The notes beneath the pieces are model-generated. The model saw only the letters and a program-made list of their open reading frames with translations. It was not told the origin of the DNA and did no database searches. A program made the position numbers and the translations under genes. 64,000 bases of DNA, from contig NZ_CP060402.1 of the NCBI RefSeq assembly GCF_015040615.1, positions 1,116,001 to 1,180,000 on the forward strand, in the 5' to 3' direction. Source of the stretch: Microbacterium sp. YJN-G (GTDB taxonomy: Bacteria > Actinomycetota > Actinomycetes > Actinomycetales > Microbacteriaceae). This document shows, in pieces, positions 23,830 through 31,920 of the stretch; positions within the stretch are counted from its first letter, which is position 1; each line of letters starts with the position of its first letter.

Positions 23830-24429
23830 TCAGGGACCGACGATCGAACCCAGAAGCTCGAGAGCTCTGGTTGCCGACTGCTCTGCGTCCCGTACGTCCT
23901 GCCCACGCTCGTAAGCCGAACGCAGCGTTTCAAGGGCTTGAGCGTAATCGTGCACCGCTGATGACCATCTTGACTCGATGGAGGATGGTGCAACGGTGTC
24001 ACTGAGTCGTTCTGCATCCTGCTGCAGCAGCATGATGTCCTGCATGGCAGCCATTCCGCCTTCGTCTCGGGCATAACCCAGACCCGTCGCGGCGGTCTCG
24101 AGCACGGGCGTCACCTTGTCGCGGAACGTGGCCAGGTCAGGATCCGCCGGCGGAGGAGGCGCGGTCACCGGCGTGGGGCTCGCGGTCGGAGTCGGAGTCG
24201 GTGTCGGCGTGGCCGATGGGGAGGACGTCGGAGCGGGGGATGCCGTCGCCGACGGACTCGGTGTGGCGCTGGGCTCAGCACCGGGCGTGCCAGGCCGGAA
24301 GAACAGCCCGAACACAACGGCCGCGATGGCGATGGCGGCGACAGACAGCCCGATGATCAGCCACACGCGTCCACGCCGGGGTTTCTCGTCGGAATAGGCC
24401 CAGACGTACTCGGGCTGTGGCTCGGTCAT
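23830..24429 (-). CDS. Membrane-anchored hypothetical protein with Pro/Ser/Thr linker
   Basis: I do not recognise a family. The 199-residue protein has a short cytoplasmic start with PEYVWAYSDEKPRRGR, one membrane helix (VWLIIGLSVAAIAIAAVVF) near residues 22-41, then about 50 residues of Pro/Ser/Thr/Ala repeats and a helical C-terminal domain of about 100 residues. That suggests a wall-spanning linker presenting a small extracytoplasmic domain. ATG 24429 is 2 bp after the stop of the GlfT-like gene, so it belongs to the galactofuranosyl operon. The linker DNA contains short GGAGTC/GGTGTC-type repeats. Confidence 0.75.
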   Translation of the reverse strand: MTEPQPEYVWAYSDEKPRRGRVWLIIGLSVAAIAIAAVVFGLFFRPGTPGAEPSATPSPSATASPAPTSSPSATPTPTPTPTASPTPVTAPPPPADPDLATFRDKVTPVLETAATGLGYARDEGGMAAMQDIMLLQQDAERLSDTVAPSSIESRWSSAVHDYAQALETLRSAYERGQDVRDAEQSATRALELLGSIVGP

Positions 24430-24431
24430 CG

Positions 24432-25388
24432 TCAGTTCTCCAGTGAGGGCATCGGCTGCCACGTGCGGTCGCGTCCGATCCTGCCGCCGTCGCGGAGGCC
24501 TCGGAACAGGTTGCTGGTGCCGCGCACGGTGCGCTCGACGAAGAACAGGCGGATCAGTTCCTTGAAGAACGTCGCCGTCGTGCCCAGGCCGAACAGCACC
24601 GGGTTGTACACTCCCTTGTCGCGATAGTAGTGCTTGATGAACGCGCGGTTGCGCATGATGTAGTACCGGTACGCGTTGCTCGAGGCGTTCATGTGCCGGA
24701 TGCCCATGTCCCACTGCCTGATCTCGCGCGTGCGGCGAAGCACGAACTCATCCACGATCACGGCGGTGGTCAGGCGCGACGCGAGCCAGCCGTACATCTG
24801 GTCGTCCCAGTAGATGAAGAAGCGCGGGTCGGGCAGGCCGATTCGCTGCACGATCGAGCGATGGATGAACATGCCCTCGAAGCATCCGCTGTTCATCTCC
24901 TTGAAGCCCGACTCGTCGAACTTCGATGGGGCGAACGGAATCGGGATGCCCATCCGCTCGGCGATCCGGTACTGCCAGTAGAACTCGCTGCCGTCGTAGT
25001 CGTAGCGGCGACCCTGGATGCTCTTGAACCGCCGCGACCAGCGGCCCATCTTCGCCAGCCCGTCGGGGAGCACCTCGACGTCGTCGTCCATGAGCCAGAT
25101 CCACTCGGAACCGAGCTCATAGGCGGTGCGCATGCCCTCGCTGAAACCGCCCGAGCCGCCGGTGTTCGAATCTAGGCGCCGGTACACGATTTCCGTGCCG
25201 AACCCTTCGCGGAACGAATCCACGACCGCGGTCGTGTCATCCGACGACGCGTTGTCGATGATGACCACGCGGCCAGGCTTCGGATCCATAGAACGGATGC
25301 TGGTCAGCAGGCCGCTGAGCAGATGCGACCGGTTGAAGGTGACGATGACGATCGCGGCGGATGCCGGGTCGAACGCGGCGGTGCTCAT
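24432..25388 (-). CDS. GT2 glycosyltransferase, galactofuranosyltransferase-like (GlfT family)
   Basis: A 318-residue enzyme with AIVIVTFNRSHLLSGLL, DSNTGGSGGFSEGM, WIWLMDDDVEVLPDGL and FFIYWDDQMYGWL. The GGSGGF loop and the DDD and WDD motifs match the GlfT1/GlfT2 branch of GT2. Its size and place behind a GlfT2-like gene make it a candidate for the transferase that primes the galactan, but this is inference. ATG 25388 overlaps the GlfT2-like stop (ATGA); the longer frame lies inside that gene. Confidence 0.87.
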   Translation of the reverse strand: MSTAAFDPASAAIVIVTFNRSHLLSGLLTSIRSMDPKPGRVVIIDNASSDDTTAVVDSFREGFGTEIVYRRLDSNTGGSGGFSEGMRTAYELGSEWIWLMDDDVEVLPDGLAKMGRWSRRFKSIQGRRYDYDGSEFYWQYRIAERMGIPIPFAPSKFDESGFKEMNSGCFEGMFIHRSIVQRIGLPDPRFFIYWDDQMYGWLASRLTTAVIVDEFVLRRTREIRQWDMGIRHMNASSNAYRYYIMRNRAFIKHYYRDKGVYNPVLFGLGTTATFFKELIRLFFVERTVRGTSNLFRGLRDGGRIGRDRTWQPMPSLEN

Positions 25389-27295
25389 GCCTGCTCCTCG
25401 AAGATGCGCTGCCAGGAGGCGTCGGAGACGAGCTCCGGCAGAGCGTCGCGGTACTCCCGCTGCAGTTTCGGCCAGCTGCGGCGCAGCCGGCGGTGCAGCA
25501 GGAAGGAGTCGCGAAGCATCCTCCGGTACTGACCGCGATCGCGGGTGTAGATGTTCTTGCCCGATCCGTCCGCGGAGCTGACAAGGGCGCTCTCGAATCC
25601 CGGCACGCGCCACCACAGGGCATCCGATTTGCCGAACTCGACCTCGGGCTGCGCCACGTTTGCGGGATCCGGCGAACGCAGCCAGTGGGCGACCAGCGTG
25701 CGCAGCGTGAACCAGCGCAGACGCATGCCCGTCGGGCTGTCGAACTCGTGCTGCTTGGTCTGCTTGTACACCTGCCGGCCGCGCCGCGAATGAAGCACGC
25801 GCGAGGGGTCGCGGTGCACGACAGTCTCAGGGAAGTCGGCGGCCATCGCCCGCGCCGCGGGCATCGCCGTTGCGAGGTTCCGCCTCATGTGCTCTGGGCC
25901 CGACAGCACGTCGCGCAGCGCCTGGATGCGCAGGGCGACGGGGTAGTACTGCATCATCATCAGGTGCTTGAGATCCACGCGCAGGCTGTGCTTGAGCAGC
26001 CGCCCACCCTGGGGCGCGTTCGAGTGCAGCAGGCCGGCGACGATCCGGTTGCGCGCGTGGAAGTACGCCTGCCAGTCGATCGTGTCGTCCTTGTTGACCC
26101 ACGACACGTGCCACAGTGCGACGCCTGGGAGCGACACTGTCGAGTATCCGGCTTCGCCGGCACGCAGGCAGAACTCAGCGTCATCCCATTTGATGAACGC
26201 GGGCAGCGCGAGCCCGACCTTCCTGATTGCCTCCAGCGGGATCAGGCACATCCACCAGCCGTTGTAGTCGGCGTCCATGCGCATGTGCAGCAGCGGTGAC
26301 TGCCGCAGGTTGGATGCGCCGAAGTCGTGCGGCATCCTCTCCTGGTACAGATTGCGCCACATGAACGGATGCTCGTCGACGACCTCCGCCCAGCCGTGCA
26401 GCTTCGGTCGGTCCAGCAGGTCGAACATGTGGCCGCCCACCAGCACGGGTGAGGTTGCGTACCGTGCGAAGACGATCGAGCGACGCAGCGACTCGGGCTC
26501 GAGGCGCACATCATCGTCGAGTAGCTGCACGAAGTCGCTCTCCGGGCGGTTGAGGGTCTCGTGCATCGAACGAGCGAACCCGCCGGAACCACCGAGATTC
26601 GGCTGGCGGATGACCTGCAGGGTGTCGCCGAGCTGTGCCGAGACCTCGTCGTAGCCCTCCTGATCGGCCACGAGCTGCGTGCCCTGATCGACCAGGAAGA
26701 TCCGGTCGACGAACTCGAGCGCATCGGGAGACGCGGCGAGGGCACGCAGCGTGTCGACGCAGTAGTCGGGCTTGTTGTAGGTGGTGATGCCAAGCGAGGC
26801 CTTGCCCTCGCGCACGGGGGACTGCTCGGTGGTCCACTGGGCACCCTCGAGCACAGCGTGCTTCTCGTCGGCGACGACGTCGAACCAGATCCAGCCGCCA
26901 TCGCTGTACTCGGTCAGGGAGAGGTCGAACGACGTGGTGGCGTCACCGCTCACCTCGCGCGTGTCGATGCGCTGGCGCACCCCGCTGCCGTTCGAGCGGT
27001 ACACGAGGATCGTGGCCGGCCCGCTGGTGCGGACGGTGAGCCTGATCTCCCGCACGCTCGTCCAGTGCTGCCAGTACGAGGCCGGGAAGGCATTGAAGTA
27101 CGTGCCCAGCGAGACCCTGCGGCCCGAGACGATGCGGGCGCGATGGCGACCGAGGATGTTGCCGAGATGCGCACGGTTCGAGACCCGCACGGGCTCCTCG
27201 TCGATGACCGACCACGTCTCGGGGTCGGCGTACAGCGGGAGCAGATCGGGGTCTCGGTCGAGCGGGAAGACGACGGTCTGCAGCACGTGGGTCAC
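25385..27295 (-). CDS. glfT2: Galactofuranosyltransferase GlfT2-like
   Basis: A 636-residue enzyme, almost exactly the length of mycobacterial GlfT2, which polymerises galactofuranose on a lipid-linked acceptor. It has an N-terminal beta-rich domain to about residue 150, then the GT-A core with LGITTYNKPDYCVDTLRAL, RQPNLGGSGGFARSMHE, FVQLLDDDVRLEPESL (DDD) and FIKWDDAEFCLRAGE, and a helical C-terminal domain. GTG 27295 (VTHVLQTVVFPLDRDP) is chosen because TAGGCT lies 8 nt upstream; the earlier frame encodes octamer-repeat translation. UDP-galactofuranose would come from glf in this locus. Confidence 0.95.
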   Translation of the reverse strand: MTHVLQTVVFPLDRDPDLLPLYADPETWSVIDEEPVRVSNRAHLGNILGRHRARIVSGRRVSLGTYFNAFPASYWQHWTSVREIRLTVRTSGPATILVYRSNGSGVRQRIDTREVSGDATTSFDLSLTEYSDGGWIWFDVVADEKHAVLEGAQWTTEQSPVREGKASLGITTYNKPDYCVDTLRALAASPDALEFVDRIFLVDQGTQLVADQEGYDEVSAQLGDTLQVIRQPNLGGSGGFARSMHETLNRPESDFVQLLDDDVRLEPESLRRSIVFARYATSPVLVGGHMFDLLDRPKLHGWAEVVDEHPFMWRNLYQERMPHDFGASNLRQSPLLHMRMDADYNGWWMCLIPLEAIRKVGLALPAFIKWDDAEFCLRAGEAGYSTVSLPGVALWHVSWVNKDDTIDWQAYFHARNRIVAGLLHSNAPQGGRLLKHSLRVDLKHLMMMQYYPVALRIQALRDVLSGPEHMRRNLATAMPAARAMAADFPETVVHRDPSRVLHSRRGRQVYKQTKQHEFDSPTGMRLRWFTLRTLVAHWLRSPDPANVAQPEVEFGKSDALWWRVPGFESALVSSADGSGKNIYTRDRGQYRRMLRDSFLLHRRLRRSWPKLQREYRDALPELVSDASWQRIFEEQA

Positions 27296-27303
27296 GAGGG
27301 GAA

Positions 27304-27309
27304 AGCCTA
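27304..27309 (-). promoter_or_regulatory. -10 element (TAGGCT) of the glfT2 operon
   Basis: TAGGCT on the minus strand ends 8 nt before GTG 27295, indicating a leaderless or nearly leaderless transcript. The expected -35 position falls within the octamer repeat array. Confidence 0.6.
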
Positions 27310-27323
27310 CCTTCACCACCTTG

Positions 27324-27363
27324 GGAACGCCGGAACGCCGGAACGCGGGAACGCGGGAACGCC
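27324..27363 (+). repeat. Tandem octamer array, five copies of GGAACGC[C/G]
   Basis: Five head-to-tail copies of an 8-bp unit (CC, CC, CG, CG, CC endings) followed by a partial GGAGCC. The array lies between the stop of the O-antigen-ligase-like gene and the glfT2 promoter, covering the -35 zone. Confidence 0.9.
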
Positions 27364-27383
27364 GGAGCCTCAACCCGACAGGC

Positions 27384-28682
27384 TCACCCCCGCGGCCCGA
27401 GCGTCGGCACGGTCCCCGTGTGCGCGTCGTCGATGTTCTGCCGCCACGAGCGGGTCTGGCCGGCGCGCAGCGCGCAGAGCACCAGCAGCAGCCAGCCGAT
27501 GCCGGTGAGCGTGAAGCTCTCGAACATCGACTCCACGGCCAGTGTCACCAGCAGCAGGGGCGTCCACGCATAGACGACCGAGCGGCGCACGCTGGCGACC
27601 AGCCATGAGCGCACGGTCGCGACCCCGCCGAGGATGAGGAACAGCGCCAGGCCCGGCCAGCCGAGCTGCAGCAGCAGGTCGAAGTACGAGTTCAGTGCTG
27701 AGCGGTGCTGGTCGGAGAGCTGGAGGTTGATGAACCAGAACGGGTACTCGGCGCGTGGCCACGGCCCGAACCACCCGTAGCCGGTCATCGGCTGCTGCGC
27801 GACGACATCGAGGATCGCGTTCCACAGGTCGGCCCGGGTCGAGAAGTCCGACCCTGCATCGAGCAGGCGGATGATCACGTGACGCAGGGCGAAAGCCAGT
27901 GCCAGCGCGACCGCGACCAGCGCCCCCAGGATCCACTGCACGGTCACCCTGCGGTGCGGCCTCGTGTGTCGGACGATGGTGAGCGCGGTCGTCGCGACTC
28001 CGACGCCGGCGGCGAGCACGACGACGGTGGGGGATGCCGACAGCAGCGCGAGGAACCCGCCGAGGGCCACCGACAGCATCCCGACCACGCGGTCGATCGA
28101 CTGCGTGCGCCACTCGATCACGAACGTGATCAGTCCGACGACGGCGACGAAGCCGAGCATGTTGCGCGTGCCGAAGATGCCCTGGATCGGTCCGCCCAGG
28201 GCGAGATTGCCGTCGATCCCGAACGCCGTGAACGGCAGATCGAGCAGGATGCCGGAGAGGATCTCGAGCCCGAGCGAAAGGGCGAGCAGCCAGCGCAGCG
28301 TGTCGCCGATGGCGCGGACGGTCTGCAGCGTGTCGCGGATGTGCCCGATCGTGATCGCGATGATCGCGTAGCCGGCCAGAGTCGCCCATCCGCTCAGCGT
28401 GCCGGGCCGGTCCGTGGTCCACACCAGGCTGACCAGGGCCAGCACCAGGAAACCCAGGAGCGACGTCGGCGCGAAGCGCAGCGGCGTGAGCTCCTCGCGT
28501 CGGACGATGAGCGTGGCGACGCCGACCAGGGCGAGCACGGTGATGATGGTCGCCAGGGTCGCCGGGGAGGTGAGCCGCTCGATCAGGAACGAGCCGAACG
28601 CCGCTGTGAGACCGGCCAGGGTGTACGCCCGCGCGAACTCCGCCGACGCCAGCAGCGAGACGATCTGCCGCTGCGGCGTCAT
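27384..28682 (-). CDS. O-antigen ligase/polymerase-like polytopic membrane protein
   Basis: A 432-residue protein with about ten to twelve hydrophobic helices and a large extracytoplasmic loop after FALRHVIIRLLDAGSDFSTRADLW, which carries the Wzy_C-like segment (TRADLWNAILDVVAQQPMTGYGW). Such proteins ligate or polymerise lipid-linked glycans at the outer face. The ATG overlaps the stop of a paralogous gene upstream by 4 bp, so the two may act together or on different acceptors. The substrate is not predictable. Confidence 0.83.
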   Translation of the reverse strand: MTPQRQIVSLLASAEFARAYTLAGLTAAFGSFLIERLTSPATLATIITVLALVGVATLIVRREELTPLRFAPTSLLGFLVLALVSLVWTTDRPGTLSGWATLAGYAIIAITIGHIRDTLQTVRAIGDTLRWLLALSLGLEILSGILLDLPFTAFGIDGNLALGGPIQGIFGTRNMLGFVAVVGLITFVIEWRTQSIDRVVGMLSVALGGFLALLSASPTVVVLAAGVGVATTALTIVRHTRPHRRVTVQWILGALVAVALALAFALRHVIIRLLDAGSDFSTRADLWNAILDVVAQQPMTGYGWFGPWPRAEYPFWFINLQLSDQHRSALNSYFDLLLQLGWPGLALFLILGGVATVRSWLVASVRRSVVYAWTPLLLVTLAVESMFESFTLTGIGWLLLVLCALRAGQTRSWRQNIDDAHTGTVPTLGPRG

Positions 28683-30097
28683 GGCACCTGCCGCGCCCGC
28701 GGGCCGTGCGAGATCACCGGGGTGCGCTCACCGACCCCGATGCCGATCAGCGGCACGGACTTCATCTTGAACGAGAGCAGGATCAGCAGCAGCCAACCCC
28801 ACAGCACGATCGGGGCCGACTCGGCCAGGCCCTCCACGAGCAGGGCGGCGGTCAGCAGCAGCGGCAGCAGGGACAGCGGCGAATACGGACGGTTCGCATC
28901 GAGATCCCAGCGGGGCCGGTCGACGGCGAAGAACCATGCGCGCCAGGTGAGCGCGGCCCAGGTGACGGCCATGAGCACGACGCCGACGATCCCCAGCTGC
29001 AGGAAGACGTCCAGCCACATGTCGTGCGCGTGGAACACGGTCAGGCCGTGGTCGACGATCCAGCCGTCGAATGCTGGATCCCAGGGCACCCACGGCGAGG
29101 AGAAGCCGTTCCCGAACACCGGGCGGGTGACCGCACGCTCCCACACGGTCTGCCAGATCTCCAGCCGCCCGGTCAGGTCGGATCCCTTGCCGAGCAGATC
29201 GAGCAGCCTCTCACGCAGCAGCAGCGCCGTCGCGATCCCGGCCAGGGCGACGACCGTGAAGGTCGCGTAGACGGCTCGTCGCGCTCGCGGCGTCCGGGCG
29301 GCACGGGCGATGAGGGCCGCGGCCAGGACCGCCAGCAGGATCACGATGCTCAGGTACACGGTCGCCGAATCCGCCTTCACGAGCAGGACGACCGCGATCA
29401 CCGCCCAGACCACCAGCGCGCCGCGCCTGCGCACGCGCGCCGCGAACAGCACGCCGAACACGATCAGCGCGAACAGGCACATCATGGCCAGCGTGTGCGC
29501 GTTGCCTACGATCCCCTGGATGCGTCCGCCGTCGAAGAGGTTGCCCCGCACCCAGTAGAGGTGCGGATCGATCCCGTCCTCGGGGATGTCGGTGAAGTTG
29601 GGCAGGAGGGGGCGTCTGAGCACCAGCACGACCCACAGCTCGATGGCCAGTGACAGTCCGAGGATCACCTTGAAGGTCGTCGACAGCGCGCGGGCGATCT
29701 CCTGCCAGGTGAGCAAGGTCGCGATCATCAGCGCGCTGACGGTGACGGCGGCGAGCAGCGTCCAGGTCAGCAGCGTCGCGCCCGGCCAGCGCGACCACAG
29801 CACCGAGATCAGCGCCAGTGCGCCGTAGCCGAGTGCCGTCCACGGCATCCGGCGCCAGGGGAACCGGGTCGGGCGCTGGTTCGCGACCGCCGGAACCCAG
29901 ATCGCCAGCGCCCCGAGGGTGAGGACGGCGAGCAGGATGCCGGCACCGAGGGTGCCGAGAAGGTTGTACACGGCGGTGTGGGCGAACACCGCGGTCAGGC
30001 TCAGCACGCTGTAGGCGCGCACCAGCAGGTGCCCCGTCGTCTCGCGGGCGGGTGCGGCGGGTGGCGCAGCCACGGGGTGCTTGGTGTACACGGCCAT
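28679..30097 (-). CDS. O-antigen ligase/polymerase-like polytopic membrane protein (paralogue)
   Basis: A 472-residue protein with about twelve hydrophobic helices. The Wzy_C-type signature is present as LTGRLEIWQTVWERAVTRPVFGNG followed by the conserved HAHDMWLDVFLQLGIVG, including the His used by WaaL-type ligases. ATG 30097 (MAVYTKHPV) is preferred to ATG 30127 because TAGCCT lies 7 nt before it. Divergent from manA, it heads the short operon with the second ligase-like gene. Confidence 0.85.
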   Translation of the reverse strand: MAVYTKHPVAAPPAAPARETTGHLLVRAYSVLSLTAVFAHTAVYNLLGTLGAGILLAVLTLGALAIWVPAVANQRPTRFPWRRMPWTALGYGALALISVLWSRWPGATLLTWTLLAAVTVSALMIATLLTWQEIARALSTTFKVILGLSLAIELWVVLVLRRPLLPNFTDIPEDGIDPHLYWVRGNLFDGGRIQGIVGNAHTLAMMCLFALIVFGVLFAARVRRRGALVVWAVIAVVLLVKADSATVYLSIVILLAVLAAALIARAARTPRARRAVYATFTVVALAGIATALLLRERLLDLLGKGSDLTGRLEIWQTVWERAVTRPVFGNGFSSPWVPWDPAFDGWIVDHGLTVFHAHDMWLDVFLQLGIVGVVLMAVTWAALTWRAWFFAVDRPRWDLDANRPYSPLSLLPLLLTAALLVEGLAESAPIVLWGWLLLILLSFKMKSVPLIGIGVGERTPVISHGPRARQVP

Positions 30098-30104
30098 CGG
30101 ATTC

Positions 30105-30110
30105 AGGCTA
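30105..30110 (-). promoter_or_regulatory. -10 element (TAGCCT) for a leaderless ligase-like gene
   Basis: TAGCCT on the minus strand is separated from ATG 30097 by 7 nt. The divergent manA -10 lies less than 50 bp away. Confidence 0.6.
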
Positions 30111-30156
30111 CCGCGACGGGCCGTCATCGCCGCGGACGGATCTGCGACGCACGACC

Positions 30157-30162
30157 TACGCT
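30157..30162 (+). promoter_or_regulatory. -10 element (TACGCT) for leaderless manA
   Basis: TACGCT is followed by 6 nt and then ATG 30169; no ribosome site precedes the ATG. Confidence 0.6.
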
Positions 30163-30168
30163 GAGAGC

Positions 30169-31287
30169 ATGCTGTTCACGATCACCAACGAGCCGCGCGA
30201 TTACGCCTGGGGCTCGACGTCGCTGCTGGCCGATCTCGAAGGACGCGAGCCCACCGGCGCGCCCGAGGCGGAGGTGTGGTTCGGCGACCACCCGGGCGAC
30301 CCCGCCGATCTCACCGACGGCACGACCCTGGATGCGGTGACCGGCGGCTCGCTGCCGTACCTGCTCAAGCTGCTCGCGGCCGGTGCGCCCCTGTCGATCC
30401 AGGTCCACCCGACCCGCGAGCAGGCGCGCGAGGGCTTCGCCCGCGAGGCGGGGCTGGATGCCGATGACCCGGCTCGTAACTACCGCGACGCGAACCACAA
30501 GCCCGAGCTGATCGTCGCCCTCAGCGAGCGCTTCGAGGCGCTCGGCGGGCTGCGTCCCGTCTCGGACACTCTGCGGATGCTCGGCGCGTTCGCGGATCTG
30601 CCGGGTGTGGTCGAGCTTCGCGCGCGCCTCGGCGCGGGCGAGGCGGCGGATGCGCTCCGTGACACGCTCGGGTGGCTGCTATCGGGCGACGCGAAGGCCG
30701 CGGTGGCCGACATCGTCGCTGCGCTGCAGGATGCCGATGCCGAGGAGTTCGCGGATGCGCTCGCCGCGGTTCGCTCGATCGCCGCCCGCAACCCCGGCGA
30801 CCCGGGCGTCGTGGTCGCCCTGCTGATGAACTTCGTCGTGCTCAGCCCAGGAGAGGCGATCTTCCTGCGTGCCGGACTGCTGCACGCCTACGTCTCCGGG
30901 CTCGGCGTGGAGATCATGGCCGCGAGCGACAATGTGCTGCGCGGCGGTCTCACGCCGAAGCACATCGACGTGCCCGAGCTGCTCGCCATCGTCGACACCA
31001 CCCCGTCCGAGGTGCCCGTCCAGCGCCCTGGCGGCGCCGACACGACGTACGAGATCCCGGTGCCCGACTTCGCGCTGCGCCGCATCCTCGTCGACGGCGA
31101 GACGGTCGTGCCCGTCACCGGACCGACGATGGTCCTGGCGACCACCGACGGCGTCACCGCGGCGACGCAGGCCGGCGGCGCATTGCCCGTTCCCGTCGGC
31201 ACCGCCGTGTTCGCCACGGCCGATGAGGAGCGGGTGACGCTGTCGGGCCGGGGCGAGGCCTTCGTCGCCGAGCCGGGTCGCGACTAA
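30169..31287 (+). CDS. manA: Mannose-6-phosphate isomerase, class I
   Basis: Interconverts fructose-6-phosphate and mannose-6-phosphate, feeding GDP-mannose and mannose-containing envelope glycans. The 372-residue protein has the type I PMI order: PRDYAWGSTSLLADL, APLSIQVHPTREQA with the zinc-binding Gln/His, YRDANHKPELIVAL with the Glu and FLRAGLLHAYVSGLGVEIMA with the second His. ATG 30169 follows a TACGCT -10 by 6 nt. In other Actinobacteria manA lies near whiB2 and a phosphomannomutase gene; the latter is not in this window. Confidence 0.95.
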   Translation: MLFTITNEPRDYAWGSTSLLADLEGREPTGAPEAEVWFGDHPGDPADLTDGTTLDAVTGGSLPYLLKLLAAGAPLSIQVHPTREQAREGFAREAGLDADDPARNYRDANHKPELIVALSERFEALGGLRPVSDTLRMLGAFADLPGVVELRARLGAGEAADALRDTLGWLLSGDAKAAVADIVAALQDADAEEFADALAAVRSIAARNPGDPGVVVALLMNFVVLSPGEAIFLRAGLLHAYVSGLGVEIMAASDNVLRGGLTPKHIDVPELLAIVDTTPSEVPVQRPGGADTTYEIPVPDFALRRILVDGETVVPVTGPTMVLATTDGVTAATQAGGALPVPVGTAVFATADEERVTLSGRGEAFVAEPGRD

Positions 31288-31395
31288 GCGCTTGCAGCCC
31301 TGCGAAGCATCCTTCACACCATCCGAACCCGCGCGACACGCCGACGGACAGCGGGTGAACCTTAAACGCGCTGTTGAGGGTTTACCATCCGCGAC

Positions 31396-31424
31396 TTGAC
31401 CGGAGCGAATCACACGGGTGTAAT
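31396..31424 (+). promoter_or_regulatory. whiB promoter
   Basis: TTGACC (31396-31401), a 17-bp spacer and TGTAAT (31419-31424) make the best sigma-70-type promoter in the window, about 40 bp before ATG 31472. An imperfect inverted repeat (31354-31367 with 31373-31386) lies just upstream. Confidence 0.6.
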
Positions 31425-31471
31425 TAGTCATGCAAGCCCGAGGGGGGCACAAGCAGGGTAGGGAGATCGAG

Positions 31472-31789
31472 ATGACGGGTTACCGCTCAGACGTTCCCGA
31501 TAATTGGTTCGTCGATCCGGTGAATCTCGGCGTCCCCGGCGTTCGCCGGCCGGATGCCGAGGATGACGGCGCCCTCGCATGGCAGGTCGACGCGCTCTGC
31601 GCGCAGACCGACCCTGAGGCGTTCTTTCCGGAGAAGGGCGGCTCGACACGCGACGCGAAACGCATCTGCACCTCGTGTGATGTGCGCGGCGAGTGCCTCG
31701 AGTACGCGCTGAACAACGACGAGCGCTTCGGCATCTGGGGTGGCCTCAGCGAACGCGAGCGCCGCAAGCTCAAGCGCCGCGCGAGCTGA
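31472..31789 (+). CDS. whiB2: WhiB-family transcriptional regulator, WhiB2/WhmD type
   Basis: An iron-sulfur regulator of about 105 residues linked to septation in Actinobacteria. It has the four cysteines (ALCAQTDPEAFFPEKGG; ICTSCDVRGEC) in the C-x22-C-x2-C-x5-C arrangement, followed by FGIWGGLSERERRKLKRR, the G-I-W-G-G turn and basic DNA-contact tail. PEAFFPEKGGSTRDAK is the version seen in WhiB2/WhmD. ATG 31472 has GGGAG upstream. Its neighbours on the right match the conserved whiB2 neighbourhood. Confidence 0.94.
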   Translation: MTGYRSDVPDNWFVDPVNLGVPGVRRPDAEDDGALAWQVDALCAQTDPEAFFPEKGGSTRDAKRICTSCDVRGECLEYALNNDERFGIWGGLSERERRKLKRRAS

Positions 31790-31815
31790 ACCGCACACCG
31801 CAGCCGAGAATCGGG

Positions 31816-31860
31816 CCGGCGGGCACGCATCCGCCGGATGCCGTGCCCGCCGGTTTCTTC
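31816..31860 (+). terminator. Rho-independent terminator after whiB
   Basis: CCGGCGGGCACG (31816-31827) pairs with CGTGCCCGCCGG (31842-31853) and is followed by TTTCTTC, 27 bp after the whiB stop. Confidence 0.8.
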
Positions 31861-31904
31861 ATGGGCGCGCCGGGGCGCTGACCGGGGTGGCGCCCGCCCC
31901 TGCT

Positions 31905-31910
31905 TAGGCT
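31905..31910 (+). promoter_or_regulatory. -10 element (TAGGCT) of the GT2/DUF5719 operon
   Basis: TAGGCT lies 10 nt before ATG 31921, giving a leader of only about 3-4 nt. Confidence 0.55.
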
Positions 31911-31920
31911 GGCAGGTGCC

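Noticed and set aside
24180..24260. GGAGTC/GGTGTC repeats considered as a separate repeat element
   Set aside because: They encode the Thr-Pro linker of the membrane-anchored protein in frame.
27370..28422. 350-codon minus-strand frame overlapping the ligase-like gene
   Set aside because: Wrong frame of the same strand; the ligase frame has membrane helices and the Wzy_C signature, this one is an Arg/Ala-rich shadow.
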